The notes under the pieces are model-generated. The model was given only the letters and a program-made list of their open reading frames with translations. It was not told the origin of the DNA and made no database searches. This document shows, in pieces, positions 1 through 5,911 of a stretch of 23,905 nt of DNA. The stretch spans positions 1-23,905 of the IMG/VR virus record IMGVR_UViG_3300042868_003755; one strand, written 5' to 3'. Every line of letters starts with the position of its first letter. Position 1 is the first letter of the stretch. The position numbers were made by a program, and so were the translations under genes. The DNA comes from a virus.

Positions 1-324
1 GCGTTGAATACGATCCCTGGCCACAGCTTTGATAGATTGGATATCTGCACGATCCTCAGGGAACTGCGCATCGAAGTCATGCTCTTCTAATTTTAAATCA
101 AGATCATTGGCCATTTGCACTTCGACCACAGTGATTTTTTCTGCAGGAAGTCCTAGTTCTCTAATCAAGTTTTTCAGCTGATACTGTCTAGGAATAGCAG
201 TGTGTGTCATATTGGATTCTGAAATCACAAAATGATCCACATGATCTTTCAATAGATTGATCCTGAATTCCAGCAACTCACGCTCGTTAAAGTAGGGGAA
301 ATAATCAATCAGTTTAGCTGCCAC
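1..324 (-). CDS. GT17-like glycosyltransferase, N-terminal part (runs off window)
   Basis: The first 108 codons of a gene whose 3' end lies outside the window. The N-terminus carries the pattern YFPYFNERELLEFRINLL, followed by a DHVDHFVISESN stretch. These resemble the opening of glycosyltransferase family 17 (beta-1,4-N-acetylglucosaminyltransferase-like) proteins, which occur in phages as well as bacteria. The start is GTG at 324, chosen because AAGGAAGG lies about 6 bases upstream and the preceding gene stops at 327, two bases away. The catalytic region is not in view, so donor and acceptor cannot be inferred. It sits at the end of the small-gene chain and is probably co-transcribed with it. 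Family assignment rests on N-terminal motif recall only. Confidence 0.75.
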   Translation of the reverse strand, partial: MAAKLIDYFPYFNERELLEFRINLLKDHVDHFVISESNMTHTAIPRQYQLKNLIRELGLPAEKITVVEVQMANDLDLKLEEHDFDAQFPEDRADIQSIKAVARDRIQR

Positions 325-326
325 AA

Positions 327-578
327 TTACCTTCCTTGTTGTTTTAAAATCCACATGGTCAGGTCAGGACCACCAATCAACACACATTGGTTTGTGTATT
401 TTAGATAGCCTGTGTCCATACGATACCGTGTCATTAACGGAATTACACGCACTTGTTTGGGCGTGATCTTGGTCACTTTGCCCACCATCAAAGAGTTCTG
501 ATGGGTGAACGCAACTGCATCCCCTTCTACTACTTCACGGCCCAGGAGATCGTTGTGCAGCTCAATTTCAACTTGCAT
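327..578 (-). CDS. conserved small phage protein, probable SH3-like beta barrel
   Basis: An 83-residue protein without a recognised enzyme motif. Its pattern (GREVVEGDAVAF near residue 14, then VGKVTKITPKQVRV) is a series of short beta strands with glycine turns typical of small SH3- or KOW-like barrels seen in phage accessory proteins; that fold call is inference. I chose the ATG at 578 rather than the one at 593 because AGAGG lies about 7 bases upstream of it. The start overlaps the end of the polynucleotide kinase gene by 11 bases, and the stop is two bases before the GT17-like gene, so the three are likely one transcript. Function unknown. Confidence 0.75.
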   Translation of the reverse strand: MQVEIELHNDLLGREVVEGDAVAFTHQNSLMVGKVTKITPKQVRVIPLMTRYRMDTGYLKYTNQCVLIGGPDLTMWILKQQGR

Positions 579-1032
579 TCCACACCTCTGCATATCCTTC
601 TTCTACAGTTGGTTCTTCCCAACCTGCAATCATACTACGCATGACATGATCGGGAATGCTTTTTCCACCACGACTGGCCAATCGCTTGGCTAGTTCATCG
701 GCAGCCGGAGTCTTAAACACCACAGCAATATGTTCATAGTCAGGCAACATACGGAACTTCTTCTTGCGGCTTTTGACTGTGGTCGAGGTCTGATCCCAAA
801 TTATAGTATGACCGTGATCACGTGCAAATACAACTTGTTCTGTCATCAAGTCCACAGCCGTAGGCATATACTCCTTGAACACTTCATTATAAGTTTTACC
901 TTGTGCTCTAGCATAGTCTTCCACAAACGCATCTGTACTAACTATAGTCAGCCCCAGGGCCCAGTCTTGATCTCGAATCCAGGTGCTTTTGCCTGCGCCT
1001 GGCACTCCTACTAATACATAAACTTTTGGCAT
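568..1032 (-). CDS. polynucleotide 5'-kinase (kinase domain only)
   Basis: A 154-residue P-loop kinase resembling the N-terminal half of T4 polynucleotide kinase (PseT). Walker A is GVPGAGKST at residues 9-17, and a conserved Asp at residue 34 sits where T4 Pnk has its catalytic Asp. The RxxSRGGKSIP segment near residues 117-127, followed by VMRSM, matches the T4 arrangement KRGTKAVP...VLRSM. It would phosphorylate 5'-OH ends of RNA or DNA. T4 Pnk is about 300 residues with a C-terminal 3'-phosphatase; that domain is absent here. The start at ATG 1032 overlaps the stop of the preceding 37-residue ORF by one base; longer upstream starts would add 24 unrelated residues before the P-loop. Likely partner: the RNA ligase at 4004-5026. 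Confidence 0.85.
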   Translation of the reverse strand: MPKVYVLVGVPGAGKSTWIRDQDWALGLTIVSTDAFVEDYARAQGKTYNEVFKEYMPTAVDLMTEQVVFARDHGHTIIWDQTSTTVKSRKKKFRMLPDYEHIAVVFKTPAADELAKRLASRGGKSIPDHVMRSMIAGWEEPTVEEGYAEVWNAS

Positions 1033-1145
1033 TATTTCTCTACAATTCGATATTGGCTTTTTGGATAGCGTTCTTGCAGCCATTCGATTAGACCTGGCTC
1101 CCAAGGCAGTTCGACTGATTCATAACGATTGGTAATGTATTTCAT
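1032..1145 (-). CDS. 37-residue hypothetical protein
   Basis: A very short ORF, MKYITNRYESVELPWEPGLI at its start and ending YRIVEK. It is supported mainly by architecture: its ATG overlaps the stop of the preceding gene in an ATGA arrangement, and its TAA overlaps the ATG of the kinase gene by one base, so it fills the gap exactly. The start has no strong Shine-Dalgarno of its own, which suggests re-initiation after the upstream gene. No domain, signal peptide or membrane segment is visible, although PWEPGLIEWLQERYP looks like a short amphipathic helix. Function unknown. Confidence 0.6.
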   Translation of the reverse strand: MKYITNRYESVELPWEPGLIEWLQERYPKSQYRIVEK

Positions 1146-1375
1146 TCTTCAACTCCGAAATGTTTTAGTTTCTCATTTAAGAGATTCCAACTAACGCTAC
1201 TAACTACAAACACATCACGGCAATCTTTAATTGTATTAAGAACAATCAACTCGGCGAACTTTTCTAACTTTTCTGCCAGTTCTGGATCAATATGTCCCCA
1301 GCGCCATTCAGCGCCGTTATTTTTTTTAATGATAAAGTCAGCCTTGTGAGCAAGTTCTTTAATTCGTTCGTTCAT
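1142..1375 (-). CDS. FAELIV/HFGV family small protein, copy A
   Basis: A 77-residue protein and one of three related proteins in this window (others at 1813-2049 and 2631-2822). Shared features are an N-terminal MNxxIKELAxKA helix, a central KFAELIV segment (about residue 44) and a C-terminal KHFGVEE tail. Such proteins recur in many tailed-phage genomes but have no known function. Copy A has lost the usual RECxxV after FAELIV and carries LNTIKDC instead. I chose ATG 1375 over the TTG at 1390 because it matches the start of the paralogs and forms an ATGA overlap with the upstream gene. The small size and all-helical look suggest a regulatory or binding role; that is speculation. Confidence 0.75.
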   Translation of the reverse strand: MNERIKELAHKADFIIKKNNGAEWRWGHIDPELAEKLEKFAELIVLNTIKDCRDVFVVSSVSWNLLNEKLKHFGVEE

Positions 1376-1530
1376 TTTGTCTTCAGGCAACGGTGCCTGT
1401 CCTGTAGGTTCATAGATCGTACAGCCTCTTCACAGAGAGCAACTGTCTCGAATTGTGCTAGGGGACGCCAGTCTCGAGCGGTAGTACCATGACTCATAGC
1501 TACGACTGTCCAGATGAATAGTGTAATCAT
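1372..1530 (-). CDS. 52-residue predicted exported protein
   Basis: A short ORF that begins MITLFIWTVVAMSHGTTA, a hydrophobic run that could be a signal peptide or N-terminal anchor, followed by a soluble segment of about 34 residues with two cysteines (positions 33 and 49) that could form a disulfide in the periplasm. Both ends overlap neighbours: the ATG shares a base with the upstream TAA at 1530, and the TGA overlaps the ATG of the next gene at 1375. Tiny exported two-cysteine proteins are common in phage accessory regions; functions are mostly unknown. Signal peptide is inferred by eye only. A small hairpin (1384-1399) lies within its 3' end. Confidence 0.6.
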   Translation of the reverse strand: MITLFIWTVVAMSHGTTARDWRPLAQFETVALCEEAVRSMNLQDRHRCLKTK

Positions 1531-1694
1531 TACATGTTCTCTAGTTTATTTTCAGCCCACTTGCTTCCACACATACTAAACAGAAACAACCAAGCCATGG
1601 CAGAAATCTTAAAGATTGCGTATACAAAGCCAACGGCTACAATAATTATTACCGGAAAAAATAATACAACCAATGCTATTTGCAGTAAAGTCAT
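1530..1694 (-). CDS. 54-residue membrane protein
   Basis: An ORF encoding a strongly hydrophobic peptide: residues 4-29 (LLQIALVVLFFPVIIIVAVG and on) form one long transmembrane segment, and residues 31-42 are again hydrophobic, ending with a short charged tail KWAENKLENM. It would insert in the host inner membrane. It is linked by ATGA to the preceding gene at 1691-1694 and by a one-base TAATG overlap to the next at 1530. Candidate roles for such phage peptides include superinfection exclusion or a lysis accessory; nothing in the sequence distinguishes these. Confidence 0.6.
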   Translation of the reverse strand: MTLLQIALVVLFFPVIIIVAVGFVYAIFKISAMAWLFLFSMCGSKWAENKLENM

Positions 1695-1816
1695 TGTGTA
1701 CCAATCCTACGCCATACTACTTCAAAGGTGTCTGGCCTAAGCATAACTTCCCAACCTTGAGGAATATGTTCAGGGTAGTAGTGTGTCCGACCGTTGCTGT
1801 GTTTGTATAGTTTCAT
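1691..1816 (-). CDS. 41-residue hypothetical protein
   Basis: A very small basic and aromatic protein that begins MKLYKHSNGRTHYYPEHIP and ends FEVVWRRIGTQ. It has no membrane segment or recognised motif. The ORF exactly bridges the genes on both sides, with ATGA overlaps at 1813-1816 and 1691-1694, which is the main evidence that it is translated. Function unknown. Confidence 0.55.
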   Translation of the reverse strand: MKLYKHSNGRTHYYPEHIPQGWEVMLRPDTFEVVWRRIGTQ

Positions 1817-2049
1817 TTTTCAACCCCAAAATGTTCTTTGATCTTTCTACCAATTGTGCTTCGAGGACGCTTAATATTTTTATGTTCCTCGCAGAGGCAA
1901 CCCTTTACATAATCATCCGCAACACCAACACATTCCCGAACAATCAACTCGGCGAACTTGCTTGATGTAAAACTGGAATAGTCAGTACCCTCTGCACCAA
2001 AGCGGGCACCAGCCTTATGTAAAAATTTATCTACCAGTTGCTGGTTCAT
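1813..2049 (-). CDS. FAELIV/HFGV family small protein, copy B
   Basis: A 78-residue paralog of the products at 1142-1375 and 2631-2822. It keeps the full family signature: N-terminal MNQQLVDKFLHKAGARFG helix, central SKFAELIVRECVGVADDYVK (about residues 30-49) and C-terminal IKEHFGVEK. Between the last two lies a variable, cysteine-bearing linker (GCLCEEHKN). The start ATG overlaps the upstream stop as ATGA. Copy number three within 1.7 kb suggests tandem duplication followed by divergence, with unrelated membrane and coiled-coil genes lying between the copies. Function unknown. Confidence 0.75.
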   Translation of the reverse strand: MNQQLVDKFLHKAGARFGAEGTDYSSFTSSKFAELIVRECVGVADDYVKGCLCEEHKNIKRPRSTIGRKIKEHFGVEK

Positions 2050-2267
2050 TGTTCATGTCCTAGTGTTTGAGGGCTGTGATCCACACGATCAACTCCGTTT
2101 TCACGATAAAAGAATGCGTCTGGATCCGTTATTGTAACACACAAATCACTATGATGCAAGTCATAATCCACAAAGTTGTGGTCAGAATCATACACTCGGA
2201 ACTTGTACACACCAGCGCCGACCTGGATCAACACACCTTCCGTACCATCAGCTGATGTTGGTTTCAT
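2046..2267 (-). CDS. 73-residue hypothetical protein
   Basis: A small acidic protein with no recognised domain. The first two thirds (GVLIQVGAGVYKFRVYDSDH) alternate hydrophobic and polar residues, suggesting a small beta sheet; the tail is rich in Asp and His. It is coupled by ATGA overlaps to both the upstream coiled-coil gene (2264-2267) and the downstream family-B gene (2046-2049). I do not recognise the family and assign no function. Confidence 0.65.
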   Translation of the reverse strand: MKPTSADGTEGVLIQVGAGVYKFRVYDSDHNFVDYDLHHSDLCVTITDPDAFFYRENGVDRVDHSPQTLGHEQ

Positions 2268-2470
2268 TCTTCTCTCCTATACAATGCATCGCCTAGTTCT
2301 TGTTCCAGGCGGTCAATTTTATATTCAAAACGGTCTGTAACTCGTGCCACCTCATCCTCAGAGGATGACAGTTCTTCTTGAAGATATGTGATCTGTCCAC
2401 GCAAACGAACAATCTCTTGTTCAAGTTCAAATATTTTTTCTCGTTGCGGATCTTCATCTTCAATCATCAT
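2264..2470 (-). CDS. 68-residue coiled-coil protein
   Basis: Nearly the whole protein is a charged heptad-repeat helix: KIFELEQEIVRLRGQITYL then a Ser/Glu-rich stretch SSSEDEVARV and a second heptad run EYKIDRLEQEL. It should form a parallel or antiparallel coiled-coil dimer. The N-terminus MMIEDEDP has two consecutive ATGs; the first (2470) overlaps the upstream stop as ATGA. Possible roles are scaffolding or oligomerisation of a neighbour; none can be shown. High confidence that it is helical, low knowledge of function. Confidence 0.7.
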   Translation of the reverse strand: MMIEDEDPQREKIFELEQEIVRLRGQITYLQEELSSSEDEVARVTDRFEYKIDRLEQELGDALYRREE

Positions 2471-2631
2471 TGACCTTCAAAAAGTAAGTACAGCACTCGC
2501 ATAAAGGATGCAGCAATGCAAACAATAACAAAACATTGGAACCACAGCACAGGATTTTGCCAGACGCTGTGTACAGAAAAAATTATCATAATCAAGGCAC
2601 TGAGCCAAACTGATACAGGTACAGGTTTCAT
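2467..2631 (-). CDS. 54-residue membrane protein with two predicted spans
   Basis: An ORF encoding a peptide with two hydrophobic segments: residues 6-20 (VSVWLSALIMIIFSV) and 31-52 (FQCFVIVCIAASFMRVLYLL plus two), separated by a short HSVWQNPVLW loop. This looks like a helical hairpin in the inner membrane. The ATG shares a base with the upstream TAA at 2631 and the TGA overlaps the next ATG at 2467-2470. No homologue comes to mind; a role in the host membrane (exclusion, lysis timing) is possible but unsupported. Confidence 0.6.
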   Translation of the reverse strand: MKPVPVSVWLSALIMIIFSVHSVWQNPVLWFQCFVIVCIAASFMRVLYLLFEGQ

Positions 2632-2822
2632 TATTTGACTCCAAAATGTTTCTTTAATGCCTTGACATATTCATCATGTAGCTCGCCGTCGTCGATCGAC
2701 CAATAAACCTTGGCGCATTCTCTCACAACCAACTCGGCGAATGTTTCTAGTGTTTTGCCGCCCACTGTTGGATAATGACTGCCGCCTGCTTGCAGGGCAA
2801 GTTCTTTGATTTTTTTGTTCAT
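2631..2822 (-). CDS. FAELIV/HFGV family small protein, copy C
   Basis: The shortest (63 residues) of three paralogs. It begins MNKKIKELALQAGG, has ETFAELVVRECAKVY in the centre (about residues 26-40) and ends ALKKHFGVK. Compared with copies A and B it lacks part of the region after the central motif, so this variable zone tolerates length change. The start overlaps the preceding gene by ATGA at 2819-2822, and the stop overlaps the next ATG by one base. The conserved ends and centre argue for a shared binding function; the function itself is unknown. Confidence 0.75.
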   Translation of the reverse strand: MNKKIKELALQAGGSHYPTVGGKTLETFAELVVRECAKVYWSIDDGELHDEYVKALKKHFGVK

Positions 2823-3100
2823 AGTGTTTTACAATAGTTTTTAATAGCGTCGGCAATTACTTTATCTATGTTGTCAAATACTGCTAATGTATTTGGAGAC
2901 AATGCATCGCTATACCCTTTGTTCCAAAGTAGGTCTCCCCATTCACGCCAGAACATGACGGTCTTGTACATCCCTTGTTTTGGCGTATCGCCAAAGGTAT
3001 GCTTGTAGTCTGAAAAACATTGGTCATCATCCCACCCTCTAAATTGCGGGCACTCACACATTGCGGCGTAGCAGTCGTCGTGTAATTCTTGTGCGGTCAT
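2819..3100 (-). CDS. 93-residue hypothetical protein
   Basis: A soluble protein with several cysteines and aromatic residues in its first half (DDCYAAMCECPQFRGWDDDQC) and a helical C-terminal half. The clustered cysteines at about residues 10, 15, 17 and 28 could bind a metal, but the spacing does not match a zinc finger I know. It starts at ATG 3100, sharing one base with the TAA of the preceding gene, and ends in an ATGA overlap. Function unknown. Confidence 0.65.
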   Translation of the reverse strand: MTAQELHDDCYAAMCECPQFRGWDDDQCFSDYKHTFGDTPKQGMYKTVMFWREWGDLLWNKGYSDALSPNTLAVFDNIDKVIADAIKNYCKTL

Positions 3101-3459
3101 TATTTGTATTTGGTTAGATCTTTAAGATTTAAAACTTCTTCTTTCAGCTTTTTGTTCTCGCGCTTGAGATTCACATTCTCGTACTGCGCCCAGCCTTCTT
3201 TTTCATTTGCTTTGCGCAAGGCCAACAACTCGTCAGCTTCGATTGAGCGTAGATCTTTCTCAGGAAAGATCATGAGTTTTCCATTGTCCCAATCAAATCC
3301 TGTCTGCATGTTCTTGATATTAACACAAGGAGTTCCGCCGGCAGACCCTGCAGTTTTTACCACGATACAAACATTAACTCCTTCAGGAGCAGGATAGTTG
3401 TGACGCAATTGACTTTCGTATAGCCAATCAACTTGTTCTTTAAGTTCTTTAAGATTCAT
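3100..3459 (-). CDS. 119-residue protein with C-terminal coiled coil
   Basis: The N-terminal 75 residues look like a small mixed alpha/beta domain (VDWLYESQLRHNYPAPEGVN, then VCIVVKTAG); residues 78-119 are a charged helix (RKANEKEGWAQYENVNLKRE and beyond) with heptad leucines, likely a coiled coil. No known domain is recognised. It heads the overlapping small-gene chain: about 30 bases separate its ATG from the upstream gene, and all later genes down to 568 overlap. The sequence upstream (GAAAGAG) is only a moderate ribosome site. Confidence 0.65.
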   Translation of the reverse strand: MNLKELKEQVDWLYESQLRHNYPAPEGVNVCIVVKTAGSAGGTPCVNIKNMQTGFDWDNGKLMIFPEKDLRSIEADELLALRKANEKEGWAQYENVNLKRENKKLKEEVLNLKDLTKYK

Positions 3460-3490
3460 TTTGTTTTTACTCTTTCGTAATCACAATAAT

Positions 3491-3655
3491 TTATGTTTGC
3501 TTTTGCAGCAGTGCCAAAAACTCGTCCATGCGAGCCAATTGCAAGTGATGCAGGTACATGTACAGTCGAGTCTCCACAGGCCAGGATCCAAATGCACTTA
3601 CCAGCCAGCCAGGTACTGTTTCTTCCAGCTGTGCAACGTATTCCTCAATGCTCAT
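3491..3655 (-). CDS. 54-residue hypothetical protein
   Basis: An ORF (starting MSIEEYVAQLEETVPGWLV, ending ALLQKQT) with a strong ribosome site, AGGAG, placed 7 bases before the ATG and overlapping the stop region of the upstream exported-protein gene. The composition suggests two to three amphipathic helices. The strong Shine-Dalgarno is the best evidence that it is a real gene; no family is recognised. Confidence 0.65.
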   Translation of the reverse strand: MSIEEYVAQLEETVPGWLVSAFGSWPVETRLYMYLHHLQLARMDEFLALLQKQT

Positions 3656-3658
3656 AAT

Positions 3659-4000
3659 TTACTCCTGATGCCAATTGCCTTGCAAACAATGCAAGAATTC
3701 ATGTCCGGCCATACGCATGTCCACCTTCTCGGGCAGGATCATGGTACACCGATTCTGTTCATACCATGTGCATGCCAATGCTCCTTTGGGGAATCCATTG
3801 AACCCAAACTTGCGACTTTGCGCATCACAAGCAGCTTGAATCTCTGAAGCCTTGACATAACTTATCACCAACTGTGTTCGGTTGGTGAGATTCTGTTTCA
3901 TGTCAAACACCCGACTGGGCGAGTTGTCAAAATTCCACTGTGCATGACCTACACCAGAGGCTAGAGTTAATGCAACAGATAGAGCAATATTTTTTAACAT
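3659..4000 (-). CDS. predicted exported HExxH protein, possible zinc peptidase
   Basis: A 113-residue protein with a classical signal peptide: charged start MLKN, hydrophobic core IALSVALTLASGVG, and a likely cleavage site after GHA at residue 20. Near the C-terminus, GHEFLHCLQGNWH contains HEFLH (H100, E101, H104), the zincin-type HExxH motif, followed by H111. Four cysteines (58, 77, 85, 105) could form disulfides after export. HExxH is found in zinc peptidases, but a domain this small with so few residues after the motif would be unusual, so catalysis is inference. It lies three bases after the RNA ligase gene. It may act in the periplasm of the infected cell. Confidence 0.7.
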   Translation of the reverse strand: MLKNIALSVALTLASGVGHAQWNFDNSPSRVFDMKQNLTNRTQLVISYVKASEIQAACDAQSRKFGFNGFPKGALACTWYEQNRCTMILPEKVDMRMAGHEFLHCLQGNWHQE

Positions 4001-4003
4001 AAA

Positions 4004-5026
4004 TTACTTCTCGCCCAGCAGATACTTGTTAGAGATGGCCTTGAAGCTCATGCCACCATGCACTTGCTTGAACACAATACCTTCTCGTTCCGGTCCAGTG
4101 ATGTCACCCATGACAGATTTGCCTTCGGCAAACTGTAGAATTTCTTCAACAGCGCCTGTACCAAGATTCCTGTCAGTGTGCAGCACAGGAACATGCAGCA
4201 GACCCATCTTCTCAACAAGAGCTCGGCGGAATGCAGGAGAGATGTATCCGCCACCGAACACGTCGTACACATCAAACACACGGAACTCGGGCTGGATCAA
4301 CCGGTAGATATTGCCTTGAATGCCAGGGCCAATCAGTTCACCTTGAATGGCAACATCCTTGTCACCAAACAGATTGCGGATCTTGGCTTCGATGTTATCA
4401 CGACGTGCCACTTGCCAGAATGTGTTACCTTCAGTTTCCTTTAGATCCAGATTGCGAGAGCAAACACCGAACTCACCGTCGATCAAGTAAACAGTCATTG
4501 AAGAGCCTTCCAGCTTTTCAGTAACTTCAAACTCAGCGCCTGTTTCGGCAGCAGCCCGGATTTCTCCAACCAGATTCTGCGCACGTTCCTGATCAGTCTT
4601 GGGAATCTCAGAAGGAAAGTTACCACGAGCCATGCCAGCCAACTGAGCATTCATGGGCATTTCCCACTTCACGATGCCCAGCACATCAGACACATCTTCG
4701 CCTTCAACGAAAGAATTCGTTTGTGGAATAACTTGATCCAGATTCAGCAACAGTCCCTGGCTCAGTTGGCCGCGTAGCTTTACAGTACGCAGACGTTCGC
4801 CGCGGATGCCTTCAAACTCGCGAGGCTCCTTGCCCTTGCTTAGGAATGATGCAATCTCAGTGGGAATCCAAGAGTCAATCTCGCAATACACTGCACGATC
4901 GCCTACTCTGAACTCACCCTTCTTTACCACTACCTTCCATCCACCAATGGTAGCGCACTCAATAGCATCTGCACCCTCAATGGGATTCAGTGCATTAATT
5001 TGTCGAATAGTTGCCATCTTACGCAT
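4004..5026 (-). CDS. RNA ligase, DRB0094/Rnl5-like family
   Basis: A 340-residue ATP-dependent ligase. The N-terminal part (ATIRQINALNPIEGADAIE through GQLSQGLLL, about residues 4-95) is the OB-like domain that marks the Deinococcus DRB0094 (DraRnl) family, which seals 3'-OH/5'-phosphate RNA ends in nicked duplexes. The nucleotidyltransferase core follows: motif I EKLEGSS with the adenylated Lys at about residue 171, a motif Ia-like CSRN, motif III-like AIQGELIGPG, motif IV EGIVFKQ and motif V-like FKAISNKYL. All catalytic motifs look intact. I chose ATG 5026 over TTG 5041 because GGAAAG precedes it and the preceding gene stops just upstream at 5028. Likely works with the kinase at 568-1032 in RNA repair. 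Confidence 0.9.
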   Translation of the reverse strand: MRKMATIRQINALNPIEGADAIECATIGGWKVVVKKGEFRVGDRAVYCEIDSWIPTEIASFLSKGKEPREFEGIRGERLRTVKLRGQLSQGLLLNLDQVIPQTNSFVEGEDVSDVLGIVKWEMPMNAQLAGMARGNFPSEIPKTDQERAQNLVGEIRAAAETGAEFEVTEKLEGSSMTVYLIDGEFGVCSRNLDLKETEGNTFWQVARRDNIEAKIRNLFGDKDVAIQGELIGPGIQGNIYRLIQPEFRVFDVYDVFGGGYISPAFRRALVEKMGLLHVPVLHTDRNLGTGAVEEILQFAEGKSVMGDITGPEREGIVFKQVHGGMSFKAISNKYLLGEK

Positions 5027-5027
5027 T

Positions 5028-5234
5028 TTATTTCTTTCCAATCTTTGATACTACGTTAGCCTTGCTCAAGTGCAGTTGGTACAGGAACCTACGGTACACT
5101 CGCAATGAGGCAATGCTCATTGGATCTGTCTCGCCTTCGAGTTCGGCAATCTTTGCTTCTAACTCTTTTTCTTTTGCGCGGTGACGCTCGATGTCTGCAT
5201 TGCGCCCTTTTGTTTTGTTCCAAAAGAATTTCAT
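5028..5234 (-). CDS. 68-residue basic helical protein
   Basis: A small, very basic and charged protein (starts MKFFWNKTKGRNADIERHR). Residues 17-38 form a heptad-like charged helix (AKEKELEAKIAELEGE), and the C-terminal half is also helical with several Arg and Lys. The ATG at 5234 is chosen because AGGAG lies 6 bases before it; an upstream ATG-frame extension would start within the promoter at 5268-5297. This is the first gene after that promoter, and the RNA ligase follows one base after its stop, so the two are likely co-expressed. Function unknown. Confidence 0.75.
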   Translation of the reverse strand: MKFFWNKTKGRNADIERHRAKEKELEAKIAELEGETDPMSIASLRVYRRFLYQLHLSKANVVSKIGKK

Positions 5235-5267
5235 AACGTTCTCCTGTTGTTTTCTGTCTATGTGTGT

Positions 5268-5297
5268 ATTATAACACCGTTTCGGTAAAGTAGTCAA
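5268..5297 (-). promoter_or_regulatory. sigma70-type promoter P1
   Basis: On the minus strand, TTGACT (5292-5297), an 18-base spacer and TATAAT (5268-5273) form a near-consensus sigma70 promoter. The spacer contains ACCG-AAA-CGGT, an inverted half-site pair also present in P2 and P3. Transcription would start near 5261 and reach the ATG at 5234 through a leader of about 27 bases containing the AGGAG site. The promoter overlaps the 3' end of the upstream gene. Confidence 0.8.
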
Positions 5298-5520
5298 CCG
5301 AAATCAACACACCATTCACAGGCACTTGTTTACGCTTCTCTACACTGTAGAACTCCAGACCTGTATAGTGCTTCCAAAAGTCACCGCAGCCAAAGTAGGC
5401 ACGTTCGCTACCACAGATGGCTACTGCAAAGAAAAAGTGGTCGTCCCAGTACTGGCGACTGTTATTGCGGATGCTCTCGTACTTACGCATGACTTCTGGA
5501 TGTGCAGTGTATTTGAACAT
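5269..5520 (-). CDS. 83-residue hypothetical protein
   Basis: A small soluble protein rich in aromatic residues (RQYWDDHFFFAVAICGSERA, then FGCGDFWKHYTG). No known domain is recognised. Two close cysteines, in AICGSERAYFGCG, could bind metal but no full motif is apparent. The ATG at 5520 has AAAGG about 8 bases upstream. Its last codons overlap the P1 promoter, and its stop TAA lies inside the -10 box. It is the last gene of the transcription unit that begins at P2. Function unknown. Confidence 0.7.
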   Translation of the reverse strand: MFKYTAHPEVMRKYESIRNNSRQYWDDHFFFAVAICGSERAYFGCGDFWKHYTGLEFYSVEKRKQVPVNGVLISVDYFTETVL

Positions 5521-5540
5521 TATTCTGCCTTTGTTATTGC

Positions 5541-5909
5541 TTACAGGCCCAACAGTTCGCGTTCTTCCTCAGTCAACTTGGCCAGTGCGGCTGCACGAAC
5601 TGCGGCTTGGGCACGGGCGTGAGCACGATCCATTTCCAACTCCTCCAAGGTGCGCTCCAGTGCTTCTAGTGCCCATTGACTGGTATCAGTGTGCGTCATA
5701 GTCAGTGTGAAGGGAGTGTCACGTGGACGATCACGATCCAGCAGCACGAACCGGCTGTTCCGAACTGTAAGTTCAAAGTTGTTCTTCTGTGTGGCTTCTT
5801 CCAGTGCTGCCATCACGCGGCTTGGGTATGCTGCAAAGTCTTGTGCCTCTTGCAGTGCCCGTGCTTCTTGGCGCTCTGCTTCTTGTTCTGCTTTTGTCTT
5901 ACGTGCCAT
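5541..5909 (-). CDS. 122-residue helical phage protein
   Basis: A charged, alanine-rich protein with a basic N-terminus (MARKTKAEQEAERQEARALQ) that forms a long helix, a short central beta-like segment (FELTVRNSRFVLLDRDRPRD, about residues 45-64) and a C-terminal helical region ending AKLTEEERELLGL. The ATG at 5909 is preferred over TTG 5921; GGGG precedes it and the upstream gene stops at 5912. It is the second gene after promoter P2. No family is recognised. A nucleic-acid or protein-binding role would fit the composition but is not shown. Confidence 0.75.
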   Translation of the reverse strand: MARKTKAEQEAERQEARALQEAQDFAAYPSRVMAALEEATQKNNFELTVRNSRFVLLDRDRPRDTPFTLTMTHTDTSQWALEALERTLEELEMDRAHARAQAAVRAAALAKLTEEERELLGL

Positions 5910-5911
5910 TG

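Noticed and set aside
1384-1399. 6-bp hairpin (CAGGCA/TGCCTG) just before the start of copy A
   Set aside because: Short, inside a coding region, and stems of this size occur by chance; no ribosome site is hidden in it.
3461-3847. 128-residue plus-strand open frame
   Set aside because: Opposite the exported HExxH gene and the 54-residue gene, both of which have good ribosome sites and sensible protein features.
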